Source: an uncultured Eubacterium sp.
Lineage (GTDB): Bacteria > Bacillota > Clostridia > Oscillospirales > Acutalibacteraceae
Assembly (NCBI GenBank): GCA_910577195.1
Contig: CAJTLP010000011.1
Span: 1-23,199, forward strand
Reading direction: 5' to 3'
DNA length: 23,199 nt
Shown here in pieces: positions 1 through 7,327 of this stretch. The stretch's first letter is position 1, and each line of letters opens with the position of its first letter. The notes beneath the pieces are model-generated. The model searched no databases and was not told the origin of the DNA. It was given only the letters and a program-made list of their open reading frames with translations. A program made the position numbers and the translations under genes.

Positions 1-24
1 CCTGTCTCTCTCGAGTGCTTTGCA

Positions 25-53
25 ATAATACCACATACTTTTTACTTTGTCAA
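25..53 (-). promoter_or_regulatory. Consensus-like promoter reading out of the left edge
   Basis: On the minus strand there is TTGACA (48-53), a 17-base spacer and TATTAT (25-30), a near-perfect sigma-A promoter. Transcription would start at about position 18 and leave the window to the left, so the gene served is not visible. No start codon or Shine-Dalgarno site lies between it and the edge. Confidence 0.6.
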
Positions 54-170
54 CACTTTTATTCAAGTTTTTTCAGAGTTTATTCACACTGCTCCTGGTG
101 TTTCAAGTATACACAATATATAATATTAATAGCCATTTAAGCAGCTATAAAACTATATATATTATATACA

Positions 171-434
171 TTATATAACATCCACATAATACTGTGCTTG
201 TATATGAACTGTCTGAGATTTTTCAGGTATTATTCTTATTATCCTTTCCATAATATCTGTTATATCATCGTAATATATATCAAAATCCATAATTGAAATT
301 TTTTCATTATCATAGGAAAGAACTTTTGCATTTTCGTCAAAACCAAATGATTTGGTATTATAATATGCAGTACCTACACCGATACACAATACGAACACAG
401 CACTGCACATTATCGCTGCAATTTTCTTTTTCAT
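171..434 (-). CDS. Small exported or membrane-anchored protein behind spoIIP
   Basis: This gene encodes 87 residues of no family I recognise. Residues 1-24 are a basic start (MKKK) followed by a hydrophobic stretch, so it is either a signal peptide or an N-terminal anchor. The rest is polar and acidic, with an isoleucine-rich segment near 57-69. It is probably real because AAGGAGTGG lies six bases before its ATG, and it starts only 11 bases after the spoIIP stop, so it should be the third gene of the gpr-spoIIP operon. By position it may act in the forespore or engulfment membrane, but that is inference from context only. No clear hairpin terminator was seen after it. Confidence 0.6.
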   Translation of the reverse strand: MKKKIAAIMCSAVFVLCIGVGTAYYNTKSFGFDENAKVLSYDNEKISIMDFDIYYDDITDIMERIIRIIPEKSQTVHIQAQYYVDVI

Positions 435-445
435 TTTACCACTCC

Positions 446-1597
446 TTATTTTTCAGCATACTCCTCTTGAAGCAATTCTCCCAAAGCTGTTGCAAACAGT
501 CTTGCGGAATAACAAGCCTCATCCAGAGTATTGGCATCTGTTCCGACTTCTAAAAGAAAAGAATTCCTTGTTTCATCCATATTGTATTTTCTTTCCGAAA
601 ATAATATCGGACGCATAAGTCCCTCATATTTTTCAGAAACCTTATTCTGAATTGCAAGTGCAAATTTCAAATTATATTCCCAGTCAGGGTAATTTTCCAC
701 CCTGCCATACTCAGCTCCTGCAATAATCATCATTCTGGCTGCTTTTTTTCCGTCTATTGTTGCAGTGGGTTTCACCTTAGTGTTGTTGTCATATGTAATA
801 TCATCACGGTGAACATCTATGGTTATCTCTATTGAGGGATACTTTTCAAGATATTCCTCTATTGATTTTTTCGACGATGCATATGCACCGGTATAATTCT
901 CGTCGTGTATGGCTGTATCGTGAATAACACCAAAGCCCATTTTTTCAAGATATTCACAAAGCTCGTCTCCGACCCTCACCATATTTTTATCATTATCATC
1001 TGAGCGAAGGTCGAAAGACTCTGTATAATAACCCGCATCCAGAAGTGTGTAGCTTTCTGTTGTGTGACTATGGTAAACAAGAATTGTCGGTTGTGATATA
1101 TCCTGAATAGTAAGGTCTGCCTTCTGTTTAAGGAGCTCCTCAATATTGAGCTTATAAAACGATTCCGGTATTTTACTCTGGATTTCAACTCCGTTAAAGG
1201 ATACCAATGTTCCCCCACCGAAGTAATCCTCTTCGGACGTTTTGCCCTTTACCTCTTCATTTTTAATGGTCTTTTCAGCATCAGTCATCAACTTGGCTAT
1301 ATCTTCAGGAGTCTTCTTAATATCGGAATATAGGTCGCTGTCCTTCCCTGTTATTCTTGATGAAGAAGACTTCATAACCTCTGTTGCGGTGTTATTATTA
1401 TCTTCAGTATTTTCCTCTTTAGTATTGGAAATATCAGTAAAATTACAAATAATTCTCTGCGGTGAAAAAACGGTTATTACCCCCTGACTGAATAATCCGA
1501 TTTCCTCCGATATATTCGGAACAAGATTCATTATCATTACCGCAATACAAATCATTGCAACTATATTTGTAAAAAGTATTGCTATATCCTTTTTCAT
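446..1597 (-). CDS. spoIIP: Stage II sporulation protein P (SpoIIP), peptidoglycan hydrolase
   Basis: SpoIIP is the zinc-dependent cell-wall amidase/endopeptidase that works with SpoIID and SpoIIM during engulfment of the forespore. The 383-residue product has one N-terminal membrane segment (about residues 5-25), a low-complexity linker rich in Ser, Glu and Asn, and a C-terminal amidase_3-like domain. Visible metal or catalytic motifs are YHSHTTE (His at about 176 and 178), DVHRD (His about 263) and FLLEVG (Glu about 350). The length is close to the roughly 400 residues of Bacillus SpoIIP. I chose the ATG at 1597 because GGTGA precedes it; an ATG 15 codons upstream lacks a site. It follows gpr by 62 bases, the classical gpr-spoIIP order. 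A possible extra promoter (TTGACA at 1647-1652, TATATA at 1623-1628) overlaps the end of gpr. Confidence 0.93.
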   Translation of the reverse strand: MKKDIAILFTNIVAMICIAVMIMNLVPNISEEIGLFSQGVITVFSPQRIICNFTDISNTKEENTEDNNNTATEVMKSSSSRITGKDSDLYSDIKKTPEDIAKLMTDAEKTIKNEEVKGKTSEEDYFGGGTLVSFNGVEIQSKIPESFYKLNIEELLKQKADLTIQDISQPTILVYHSHTTESYTLLDAGYYTESFDLRSDDNDKNMVRVGDELCEYLEKMGFGVIHDTAIHDENYTGAYASSKKSIEEYLEKYPSIEITIDVHRDDITYDNNTKVKPTATIDGKKAARMMIIAGAEYGRVENYPDWEYNLKFALAIQNKVSEKYEGLMRPILFSERKYNMDETRNSFLLEVGTDANTLDEACYSARLFATALGELLQEEYAEK

Positions 1598-1659
1598 ATC
1601 GTCACCATATTTTAATGTATTATATATACATATATATGGCATATTCTGTCAAAATATCA

Positions 1660-2487
1660 CTATCCAACCAATGAAAATAAATCCTGTGCACTGATATTCT
1701 GCTGCAGACAAACATTAATGGACATTCCGATAAGCTTTGCTCCCTGCTCTGTGATTTTATCAATTTCTCTTGGCGTAACAAACATCTGCCGTTCGTTTTT
1801 CTCATTGCTGATCAGTGCTGTCGATACAACAGTCGGAATACCGATTGAGACAACAGGAACGCCCAGTGTGTTTTCTGATATTTCATACCTATGATTACCG
1901 ACTCCGGAGCCCGGAGAAATTCCCACATCGGAGAGCTGAACAGTTGTACCCAGCCTGTCCGAAGAGGAAGCAGCCAAAGCATCTACCACAATAACGCAGG
2001 AAGGCTTCGTCACCTGAACCACACCTTTGATGATTTCTGCCGACTCAATTCCTGTATCCGCGAGAACCCCTGTAGCCACACCTGATACGCTGAAAAAATC
2101 TTTAAAAAAATCCGAACTGTCCTCGCTCTCAACAATATGCCTTGTTGCCAGAACATAGTTGTTTGTTTTCGGACCGAGTGCATCGGCGGTTATATCAAGA
2201 TTTCCTACACCTGCTACAAGAACTGAACTGATATTTTGAGGTAGCAGTGTGCGTAAAACCGAAGATAGTTTTTCAAGTCTGCCATCAAATATATCATTAT
2301 CGCTCACAAATGAAGGTACACAGCAGGTGATATATTTGCCGACAGGCTTTCCGATTGCTTTTGCACCTTTATCATTGATTACGGTAACAACAGTAGTTGA
2401 ATCGAATTCCTCAACCTTCACTCCGTCGATTTCGGTTTTATTGGCTGACTCATAGGATTCAACTGCCAAATCAGTGCGATTTTCCAT
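1660..2487 (-). CDS. gpr: Spore protease GPR (germination endopeptidase)
   Basis: GPR degrades the small acid-soluble spore proteins that coat spore DNA, supplying amino acids at germination. The 275-residue protein shows the family core: RTDLAVE at the very N-terminus, VAGVGNLDITADALGP (about 91-106) and VVDALAA (about 168-173). The aspartates in the last two correspond to the catalytic pair of Bacillus GPR. Two features are unusual. The start lies only three residues before RTDLA, so the autocleaved pro-sequence is almost absent. The C-terminus is also shorter than the roughly 370-residue Bacillus enzyme. The start has AAGGGAGT just upstream. It is divergent from rpsT, as in Bacillus. A weak forespore-sigma -10-like sequence (GGATATACTT) lies about 40 bases upstream, without a convincing -35. 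Confidence 0.93.
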   Translation of the reverse strand: MENRTDLAVESYESANKTEIDGVKVEEFDSTTVVTVINDKGAKAIGKPVGKYITCCVPSFVSDNDIFDGRLEKLSSVLRTLLPQNISSVLVAGVGNLDITADALGPKTNNYVLATRHIVESEDSSDFFKDFFSVSGVATGVLADTGIESAEIIKGVVQVTKPSCVIVVDALAASSSDRLGTTVQLSDVGISPGSGVGNHRYEISENTLGVPVVSIGIPTVVSTALISNEKNERQMFVTPREIDKITEQGAKLIGMSINVCLQQNISAQDLFSLVG

Positions 2488-2545
2488 AAAATACTCCCTT
2501 TTTTAAGTTTTTTCAATAAAAGTATATCCAAAAATAAAAAAATAC

Positions 2546-2574
2546 TTGCAATTTCAAACAAGTTATGATAATAT
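2546..2574 (+). promoter_or_regulatory. Probable rpsT promoter
   Basis: TTGCAA (2546-2551), a 17-base spacer and TAATAT (2569-2574) form a good sigma-A-type promoter. It would give a leader of about 65 bases before rpsT, long enough for the autoregulation known for S20, although no specific structure was identified. Confidence 0.5.
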
Positions 2575-2646
2575 ACATAAGCATAAAAAACACAAGGGGA
2601 ATTGTCCCTTTATATCTAAAACCACCTATTAAAGGAGTGAGAAAAT

Positions 2647-2901
2647 ATGCCAAACATTAAGTCAGCAAAGAAAAGAGTAAAGGTTAACGCTGTTAAGGCG
2701 GCTAACAACAAGGCTGCGAACTCAGCACTTAAAACAGCTATCAAAAAGGCAAATGCCGCTATTGAGTCAAACGCTGCTGATAAGGACGTACTTGTTAAGG
2801 ACGCAGTTAAGAAGATTGACAAGGCTGCAGCAAACAACCTTATCCACAAGAATTGTGCAGCAAGAAAGAAGAGCAATCTCGTAAAGAAAGCTAACGCTTA
2901 A
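2647..2901 (+). CDS. rpsT: 30S ribosomal protein S20
   Basis: S20 binds 16S rRNA in the body of the small subunit. The 84-residue protein is very rich in Lys and Ala, has no aromatic residues, and starts with the family signature MPNIKSAKKRV. It also keeps the C-terminal HKNCAARKKSNL-type motif. The length matches the family (about 85-90). AAAGGAGTG lies eight bases before the ATG. It is a single-gene unit: its own promoter lies at 2546-2574 and a hairpin terminator follows directly. The neighbouring divergent gpr-spoIIP is the arrangement seen in Bacillus. Confidence 0.97.
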   Translation: MPNIKSAKKRVKVNAVKAANNKAANSALKTAIKKANAAIESNAADKDVLVKDAVKKIDKAAANNLIHKNCAARKKSNLVKKANA

Positions 2902-2917
2902 TCAAATGAGAAAATAG

Positions 2918-2950
2918 ATAAACTCTCACTTGTTTGTGGGAGTTTATTTT
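2918..2950 (+). terminator. rpsT intrinsic terminator
   Basis: ATAAACTCTCAC pairs with GTGGGAGTTTAT (12 pairs, one G-U) around a six-base loop and is followed by TTT. It ends 17 bases after the rpsT stop. Confidence 0.85.
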
Positions 2951-2955
2951 CTGTC

Positions 2956-2984
2956 TTGACTTTATAATGCAATCAATCTATAAT
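2956..2984 (+). promoter_or_regulatory. Promoter of the small membrane protein gene at 3050
   Basis: TTGACT (2956-2961), a 17-base spacer and TATAAT (2979-2984) make a near-consensus sigma-A promoter. It begins immediately after the rpsT terminator and leaves a leader of about 60 bases before the ATG at 3050. Confidence 0.75.
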
Positions 2985-3049
2985 ATAGACATAGGAAATA
3001 ATTGTATTGTTTCCGCAGTTTATCAAGAACATAAAAGGGGTTAACTATC

Positions 3050-3310
3050 ATGGATTTTAAAAAGATTTTAAAAGTAATCAGTGCTATTGTTGCTCTTGCA
3101 GCTATTGCAGCAGCAGTTTATGTTGCTGTTAAAAAGCTCACAGGCAAAAAAGAGCCTGAGTATTTTGACGACAATGATTTCTTTGAGTGTGACAATGAAA
3201 TTGAAATCGTAGAGGCAAAGTCTGAAGAGACTGTTGTTGAGGAAGCTCCTGCTGAAGAAGCTCCTAAGAAAAAGCCTGCAAAAAAAGCTGCAAAGAAAAA
3301 GGCTGAATAA
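3050..3310 (+). CDS. Small single-pass membrane protein with charged tail
   Basis: This 86-residue protein is of unknown function. Residues 6-28 are a strongly hydrophobic Ala/Ile/Val segment. Then come a basic patch, an acidic middle (about 35-65, many Asp and Glu) and a Lys/Ala/Pro-rich tail ending in repeated KKPAKKA-like units, which resemble histone H1-type tails. The likely topology is an N-terminal anchor with a cytoplasmic tail that could touch nucleic acid or other polyanions; this is inference from composition. AAGGGG precedes the ATG. It has its own strong promoter and terminator, so it is an independently expressed, real gene. Confidence 0.7.
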   Translation: MDFKKILKVISAIVALAAIAAAVYVAVKKLTGKKEPEYFDDNDFFECDNEIEIVEAKSEETVVEEAPAEEAPKKKPAKKAAKKKAE

Positions 3311-3328
3311 TTCTGTTAAAGAAAACCA

Positions 3329-3368
3329 AAGACGACTTTAGGTACTGCCTTTAGTCGTCTTGTTTTTT
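3329..3368 (+). terminator. Intrinsic terminator after the small membrane protein
   Basis: AAGACGACT pairs with AGTCGTCTT, with a further AGG/CCT pairing inside, followed by GTTTTTT. This is a strong factor-independent terminator. Confidence 0.88.
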
Positions 3369-3383
3369 ATTAGGTAAATCACA

Positions 3384-3743
3384 ATGAAGCATTATATGAA
3401 ACTTAACCCTGTACCGTTTGAGAATATTTATAACGGACTGAAAACAATAGAGTTAAGACTGAACGATGAGAAAAGAAAGAAAATTAAAGTGGATGATATC
3501 CTTATCTTTCAGCACACAAGCGATAATAAAAAGTCTATTACTGCAAAAGTAAAGGTGCTTCATCACTTCCGCTCCTTTGATGAATTATACAGTAACCTGC
3601 CCCTGCTGAAATGCGGCTATACACAGGATAACGTCAATACCGCTAAAGCAGAGGATATGCTTAAATACTACAGCACAGAACAGCAAGCAAAGTACGGAGT
3701 TTTAGGTATGGAATTTGAAGTAATAAATAAAATATGCAATTGA
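3384..3743 (+). CDS. ASCH-domain protein (PUA-like fold)
   Basis: This 119-residue protein matches the ASCH family, a PUA-related beta-barrel thought to bind RNA or modified nucleosides. The pattern MKLNPVPFENIYNGLKTIELRL at the N-terminus is typical: the contact surface lies around the K-T-I-E-R segment. It is followed by KVDDILIFQH, the conserved strand before the ligand pocket, and the C-terminal YGVLGMEFEVI strand. A single ASCH domain fills the whole protein. The ribosome-binding site is weak (AGG nine bases ahead), and the start lies only 16 bases after the previous terminator, so I see no separate promoter. Substrate is unknown. The family call is firm, the role is not. Confidence 0.8.
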   Translation: MKHYMKLNPVPFENIYNGLKTIELRLNDEKRKKIKVDDILIFQHTSDNKKSITAKVKVLHHFRSFDELYSNLPLLKCGYTQDNVNTAKAEDMLKYYSTEQQAKYGVLGMEFEVINKICN

Positions 3744-3794
3744 ACAATTCGGACGTGAGCAATATGAAAATAAGAATGAGGCAATATCATAATT

Positions 3795-4217
3795 ATGATT
3801 AAACAAATCGACAAGGCACATATAAGTGAATGTGAAATAAACAACCTTTGCGTGCTGCCTGATTACCGTCATTACCATATTGGTAAAAAGCTCTTGGAAC
3901 ACGCTTTTGAAAAAGTAACGGAAGAAAGCAACACACCTGACCTTGATGCCTGGACAATGCATATTGTTGAGATTGCTGAGGATAAGATAGAAAGCATAGT
4001 GCCCCTGCTCAGCAAGTCAATTGACGGCAGCAGAAAAAACGGCGGCTGGTACACCGACTTAAAAAGTGATGATTGGCACTATATTATATTCAGCGGTAAG
4101 GCATTCAAGGTTGACCGTTCAAACGGTGAGCAATATGAACAGGCTAAGGAATACGGTATGTCAATTGGTATTCCCGAATACCAATTACCAAATAAAAGCT
4201 GGGCAAAAAGCAATTAA
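3795..4217 (+). pseudogene. Chimeric remnant: GNAT acetyltransferase pieces fused to an unrelated domain
   Basis: The 140-codon frame is open but looks like three joined pieces. Residues 1-13 (MIKQIDKAHISEC) resemble the first strand and helix of a GNAT acetyltransferase. Residues 14-45 are GNAT motif A, the acetyl-CoA-binding part (NLCVLPDYRHYHIGKKLLEHAF). The 50 to 80 residues that normally separate these are missing, as is everything after motif A. From about residue 50 the sequence (PDLDAWTMHIVEI onward, with GGWYTD, DWHYIIF and GIPEYQL) looks like the body of a separate small protein of unknown function. Both joins are in frame. The Shine-Dalgarno site is poor. It may still be translated with the patatin gene 14 bases downstream. 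The deletion reading is inference from family knowledge. Confidence 0.6.
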
Positions 4218-4231
4218 AAGAAGGGATAAGA

Positions 4232-5080
4232 ATGTACAAAAACGGATTAGTGCTTGAGGGCGGAGGCCTGAGAGCAATTTACACAAGCGGTGTGCTTGAT
4301 GCATTTATGGAAAATGATATTGAATTCCCATATATTATCGGCGTATCGGCAGGCACCTGCAACGGTGTATCCTTTATCGGTAAAAACCTGCACAGAATGA
4401 GGGATATCTACATTAGTTACTCAGGTGATGAAAGATATATGAGCGTTAAATCAATGTTCAAAAATGGTGAATATCTCAATATGAATTGGATTTTTGGTGA
4501 ACTGACATATAATTTATGCCCTCTTGATTATGAAACCTATGAAGCATCAAATACAACGATGTGTGTTGTATCTACAAATGCAAAGACCGGTAAGCCGGAA
4601 TATTTTTATCCAAAAAGCTTCCGTGACAATTGCGAGGAGCTAAAGGCAAGCTGTGCACTGCCGATTGCCACCAAACCTGTTCCGCTCGGAAAGGATGTAT
4701 ATTATGACGGCGGTCTTACGGATTCCATACCGCTCAAGCGTGCATATGAAGACGGTTGTGAAAAATGTGTGGTAATACTCACACAGGATAAAAATTACAT
4801 TAAAAAGCCAATGGGTCATCAGAGAATCGTTCAGCGTACATTGAGAAAATACCCCCTTATGGCAAAAAGCATAATGGAAAGGCATAATATGTATAACAGG
4901 CAAAGGGAGTTTGTATTCAAACAGCAGGAGCTCGGCAATGCTCTTGTAATCTGCCCTGACAGGCCTCTCAATGCACCTACACTTGAAAAGAATCCTCAGA
5001 AGCTGAGAGAAATTTATAATATCGGCTATAAGCAGGGACTGGAAAATATAGAAAAAGTTAAGGAATTTATAAAGTATTAA
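4232..5080 (+). CDS. Patatin-like phospholipase (RssA/YjjU type)
   Basis: This is a predicted serine acyl hydrolase of the patatin family, 282 residues. All core motifs are present: the oxyanion glycine loop EGGGLRA (about 9-15), the nucleophile elbow GVSAG (about 37-41, Ser39) and the catalytic dyad aspartate in DGG (about 159-161). There is no signal peptide or membrane segment, so it should act in the cytoplasm on lysophospholipid or another acyl ester; substrate is not predictable. The length is normal for short bacterial patatins. AGAAGGGAT precedes the ATG, and the gene begins 14 bases after the preceding chimeric frame, so they may share a transcript. A strong hairpin ends the unit. 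Confidence 0.9.
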   Translation: MYKNGLVLEGGGLRAIYTSGVLDAFMENDIEFPYIIGVSAGTCNGVSFIGKNLHRMRDIYISYSGDERYMSVKSMFKNGEYLNMNWIFGELTYNLCPLDYETYEASNTTMCVVSTNAKTGKPEYFYPKSFRDNCEELKASCALPIATKPVPLGKDVYYDGGLTDSIPLKRAYEDGCEKCVVILTQDKNYIKKPMGHQRIVQRTLRKYPLMAKSIMERHNMYNRQREFVFKQQELGNALVICPDRPLNAPTLEKNPQKLREIYNIGYKQGLENIEKVKEFIKY

Positions 5081-5093
5081 AATATAAAAAACG

Positions 5094-5125
5094 AAAGGGC
5101 ACTCTCTTAATCGAGAGTGCCCTTT
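5094..5125. terminator. Bidirectional terminator between convergent genes
   Basis: AAAGGGCACTCTC pairs perfectly with GAGAGTGCCCTTT (13 pairs, six-base loop). On the minus strand it is followed by CGTTTTTTATATTTT, and on the plus strand by a short T run. It serves both the patatin gene and the XRE regulator gene. Confidence 0.88.
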
Positions 5126-5148
5126 ATCTGTACTAAAATATTTTATTG

Positions 5149-6225
5149 CTAACTAATAATATTTAATATTTCTTTAAATTCTTTACTGTTTTTAAATTCA
5201 TCCGGCAAAGGATACTTTTCTGACATAAGATATTTCATTCTCTCCCTTGCTGAAAAGGTGCTGCCTAATTTATGCTTATCAAATTTTCTTCCTTCAAATA
5301 AATCTGAATGCATAATCGTTACTCTGTCTAAATTATCAAATTCCTTTGCCAGCTTGGCACTTGTCCTTAAGCTTTCCAATGCCTTGTCTGTATTTCCCTT
5401 TTCAAAATACAGATATCCTAAATAACCATAATTATAGATCATTGCCTGCCACTGCTCTCCATAATTATGATCATTATAAATCATATTTTTTATTAGGATA
5501 CTCTTTTCAAGCATATTTATTTTATATTCAAGTGAAAAATTCTCATCATATAAATAATAATGACTAACGCTGGTATCTAACAAGCATATACTTTCCTCAA
5601 TCGCTTCCTGTATATTCTGGTAATAATTGGAATGTCCATGCGGATAAAGATATGAGGAAATAAACTCTTGTCCGTCCCTCATATAAGGCATATTTTCAAG
5701 CAGTTTTTCAACATCTGAAAATAAAACTGAGCTATCCTTACTTTTGGCTAAATCGGCATAATAATATATAATATGTCTTGTTGCACTGATACGTATTCTG
5801 TCAACGTTACAATTTTGCTGAATATTATCGTAAATAGCAAGGATTCTCTTTGCGCTTTTTTCACTGCAGAAATGGACTAAGTAACCCAACTCTCTCAGCA
5901 GCACCCTGAAATCATTTGGAGCAATATTAATGAGCTTATCAAGTAATTCTCTTCGCATATCCACATCACAAAGGTTATCATATTTTTCAATCGTGCAAAC
6001 GAGCTCAGCCTCTGTTTCAGCACGATTGATGCCGAGTAAATCATCCAGCGTAACGCCGAAAAATGTGGAAATAACAGGTAAGGTTGTTATATCCGGATAG
6101 CCTTCTCCCCTCTCCCATTTGCTGACAGCCTGAAAGGATACACCTAAATATTCTGCAAGTGTCTCCTGTGTCAGCTGACGCTCCTTACGAAGCTTCTTTA
6201 TATTTTCACTAAAATAAATATTCAT
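5149..6225 (-). CDS. XRE-family transcriptional regulator with long C-terminal helical domain
   Basis: The predicted product has 358 residues. About 5-65 form a HTH_3/Cro-CI DNA-binding domain (ENIKKLRKERQLTQETLAEY, then VSFQAVSKWERGEGYPD). The remaining 290 residues are helical and Leu/Tyr-rich, with TPR-like stretches (for example YLYFEKGNTDKALESLRTSAKLAKEF near the end). This is a layout common in Clostridia for peptide- or ligand-sensing regulators. I chose the ATG at 6225 because GAGGTGAG lies just ahead; the ATG seven codons upstream would use no site. Its promoter region contains CAATA/TATTG repeats at +1 and -35, suggesting self-repression. Its ligand and targets are unknown. Confidence 0.85.
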   Translation of the reverse strand: MNIYFSENIKKLRKERQLTQETLAEYLGVSFQAVSKWERGEGYPDITTLPVISTFFGVTLDDLLGINRAETEAELVCTIEKYDNLCDVDMRRELLDKLINIAPNDFRVLLRELGYLVHFCSEKSAKRILAIYDNIQQNCNVDRIRISATRHIIYYYADLAKSKDSSVLFSDVEKLLENMPYMRDGQEFISSYLYPHGHSNYYQNIQEAIEESICLLDTSVSHYYLYDENFSLEYKINMLEKSILIKNMIYNDHNYGEQWQAMIYNYGYLGYLYFEKGNTDKALESLRTSAKLAKEFDNLDRVTIMHSDLFEGRKFDKHKLGSTFSARERMKYLMSEKYPLPDEFKNSKEFKEILNIIS

Positions 6226-6247
6226 AAAACTCACCTCAAAAGTCATT

Positions 6248-6309
6248 CAATAGCTATTGTACTTTTATAATAAATCAAATATGTTACTTTAACAATAACC
6301 TATCTATTG
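6248..6309 (-). promoter_or_regulatory. Promoter and paired operators of the XRE gene
   Basis: On the minus strand there is TTGTTA (6290-6295), a 17-base spacer and TATTAT (6267-6272). A perfect 12-base palindrome CAATAGCTATTG (6248-6259) lies at the expected transcription start. A second CAATA-N7-TATTG (6293-6309) overlaps the -35. Two half-site-sharing operators bracketing one promoter fit autoregulation by the XRE protein. Confidence 0.5.
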
Positions 6310-6352
6310 AACAAATTTCAACCATTCGTTGAGTTTTTCTTGTGTGAGGATA

Positions 6353-6385
6353 TAAAAATCCCACTCTCAATACAGAGAGTGGGAT
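6353..6385 (-). terminator. Terminator of the sufC-sufB operon
   Basis: ATCCCACTCTC pairs with GAGAGTGGGAT (11 pairs, six-base loop). On the minus strand it is followed by TTTTATA. It lies 17 bases past the operon's last stop codon. Confidence 0.85.
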
Positions 6386-6401
6386 AAAAATATTTATTAC
6401 A

Positions 6402-7319
6402 TTATTTCAAAAATCCGTTTACAATCTGCTCCTCAGCCTGCTCTGCGGTTAAACCGAGCGTCATCAGCTTAATAATCTGCTCGCCTGCAATTTTGCCGAT
6501 AGCCGCCTCGTGAATCAGTGCTGCGTCAAGGTCATTCGCTGTAATTTCAGGAATGGCACTGATTACAGCATCACCCATAATAATCGCATCACACTCTGAA
6601 TGTCCTGTGCATTTATTGTTTCCGTTAATTTTTGAAAGGAAAACCTGCTTGGAATGATCCTTTGCAACAGAACGTGAAATCACATTTGCACTGGAATTTT
6701 CGCCGTTCATATCCACCTCAAAGCAAGTCTCAGCAGTCTGGCTGCCGTGCGTCATAAGCTTTTCGGTTATAACGATTTTTGCATCGTCAGCAAGTGCTGC
6801 CTTTGTAAGGCGCTTTGTGGAGTCGATTCCCTTAATCTGAACAGTCTCCATTTCAAGGTAACCGCCCTCATCAATCTCTGCAATCGTTTCAGGATTCATA
6901 ACCCTTTCGCCATTGCCGTCGCCGCTGCCGTAATGCTTTTCAACATATTTAACCTTCGCATTTTTACCCACGTGGAAGGTATGAATTCCATCGTGCTTTG
7001 AACGGCTGCTGCCTGCATTATGAATACCACAGCCTGCAACAATCACAACGTCAGAATCATCACCAATATAAAAATCATTATATACACATTCCTCAAGTCC
7101 GCTTTCACTGATAATGACAGGAATATGCACGCTCTCCTTTTTTGTGCCGGGCTTTATAATTATATCAATACCCTGCTTGTCCGTCTTAGTGACAATATCA
7201 ATATTCGCCGTTGTATTTCTTCCTGCACTGGTGCCGTTTGAACGGATATTATATGCACCGCTGGGAACCTCGTGCAGACCTGCAATCTGCTCCAATAAAT
7301 TCTTTTGTATCTGGTCCAT
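6402..7319 (-). CDS. sufB: SufB/SufD-family Fe-S cluster scaffold protein (SmsB-like)
   Basis: This is the scaffold partner of the SufC ATPase in iron-sulfur cluster assembly. The 305-residue protein is much shorter than E. coli SufB (about 495) and keeps mainly the beta-helix core and C-terminal helical SufC-binding region. The end carries the family signature: NNKCTGHSECDAIIMGDA, SAIPEI, then HEAAIGKIAGEQI and a GLTAEQAEEQIVNGFL tail. The Cys and His in these segments are candidate cluster ligands. I chose the ATG at 7319, with GAGGGAT ahead; a GTG four codons upstream overlaps the sufC stop. No sufS, sufU or second sufB/D gene follows, so this is a two-gene set like the ancestral SMS (SmsCB) systems described in archaea and some Clostridia. 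Confidence 0.88.
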   Translation of the reverse strand: MDQIQKNLLEQIAGLHEVPSGAYNIRSNGTSAGRNTTANIDIVTKTDKQGIDIIIKPGTKKESVHIPVIISESGLEECVYNDFYIGDDSDVVIVAGCGIHNAGSSRSKHDGIHTFHVGKNAKVKYVEKHYGSGDGNGERVMNPETIAEIDEGGYLEMETVQIKGIDSTKRLTKAALADDAKIVITEKLMTHGSQTAETCFEVDMNGENSSANVISRSVAKDHSKQVFLSKINGNNKCTGHSECDAIIMGDAVISAIPEITANDLDAALIHEAAIGKIAGEQIIKLMTLGLTAEQAEEQIVNGFLK

Positions 7320-7327
7320 ACTATCCC

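Noticed and set aside
1..53. Promoter at the left edge as the start of an rRNA or tRNA operon.
   Set aside because: The promoter is strong, but the 20 or so bases after it are too few to identify any RNA gene.
2616..2876. Hydrophobic open frame antisense to rpsT.
   Set aside because: It is the complement of the Lys/Ala-rich S20 codons, which gives Phe/Leu/Ala runs by chance; no ribosome site.
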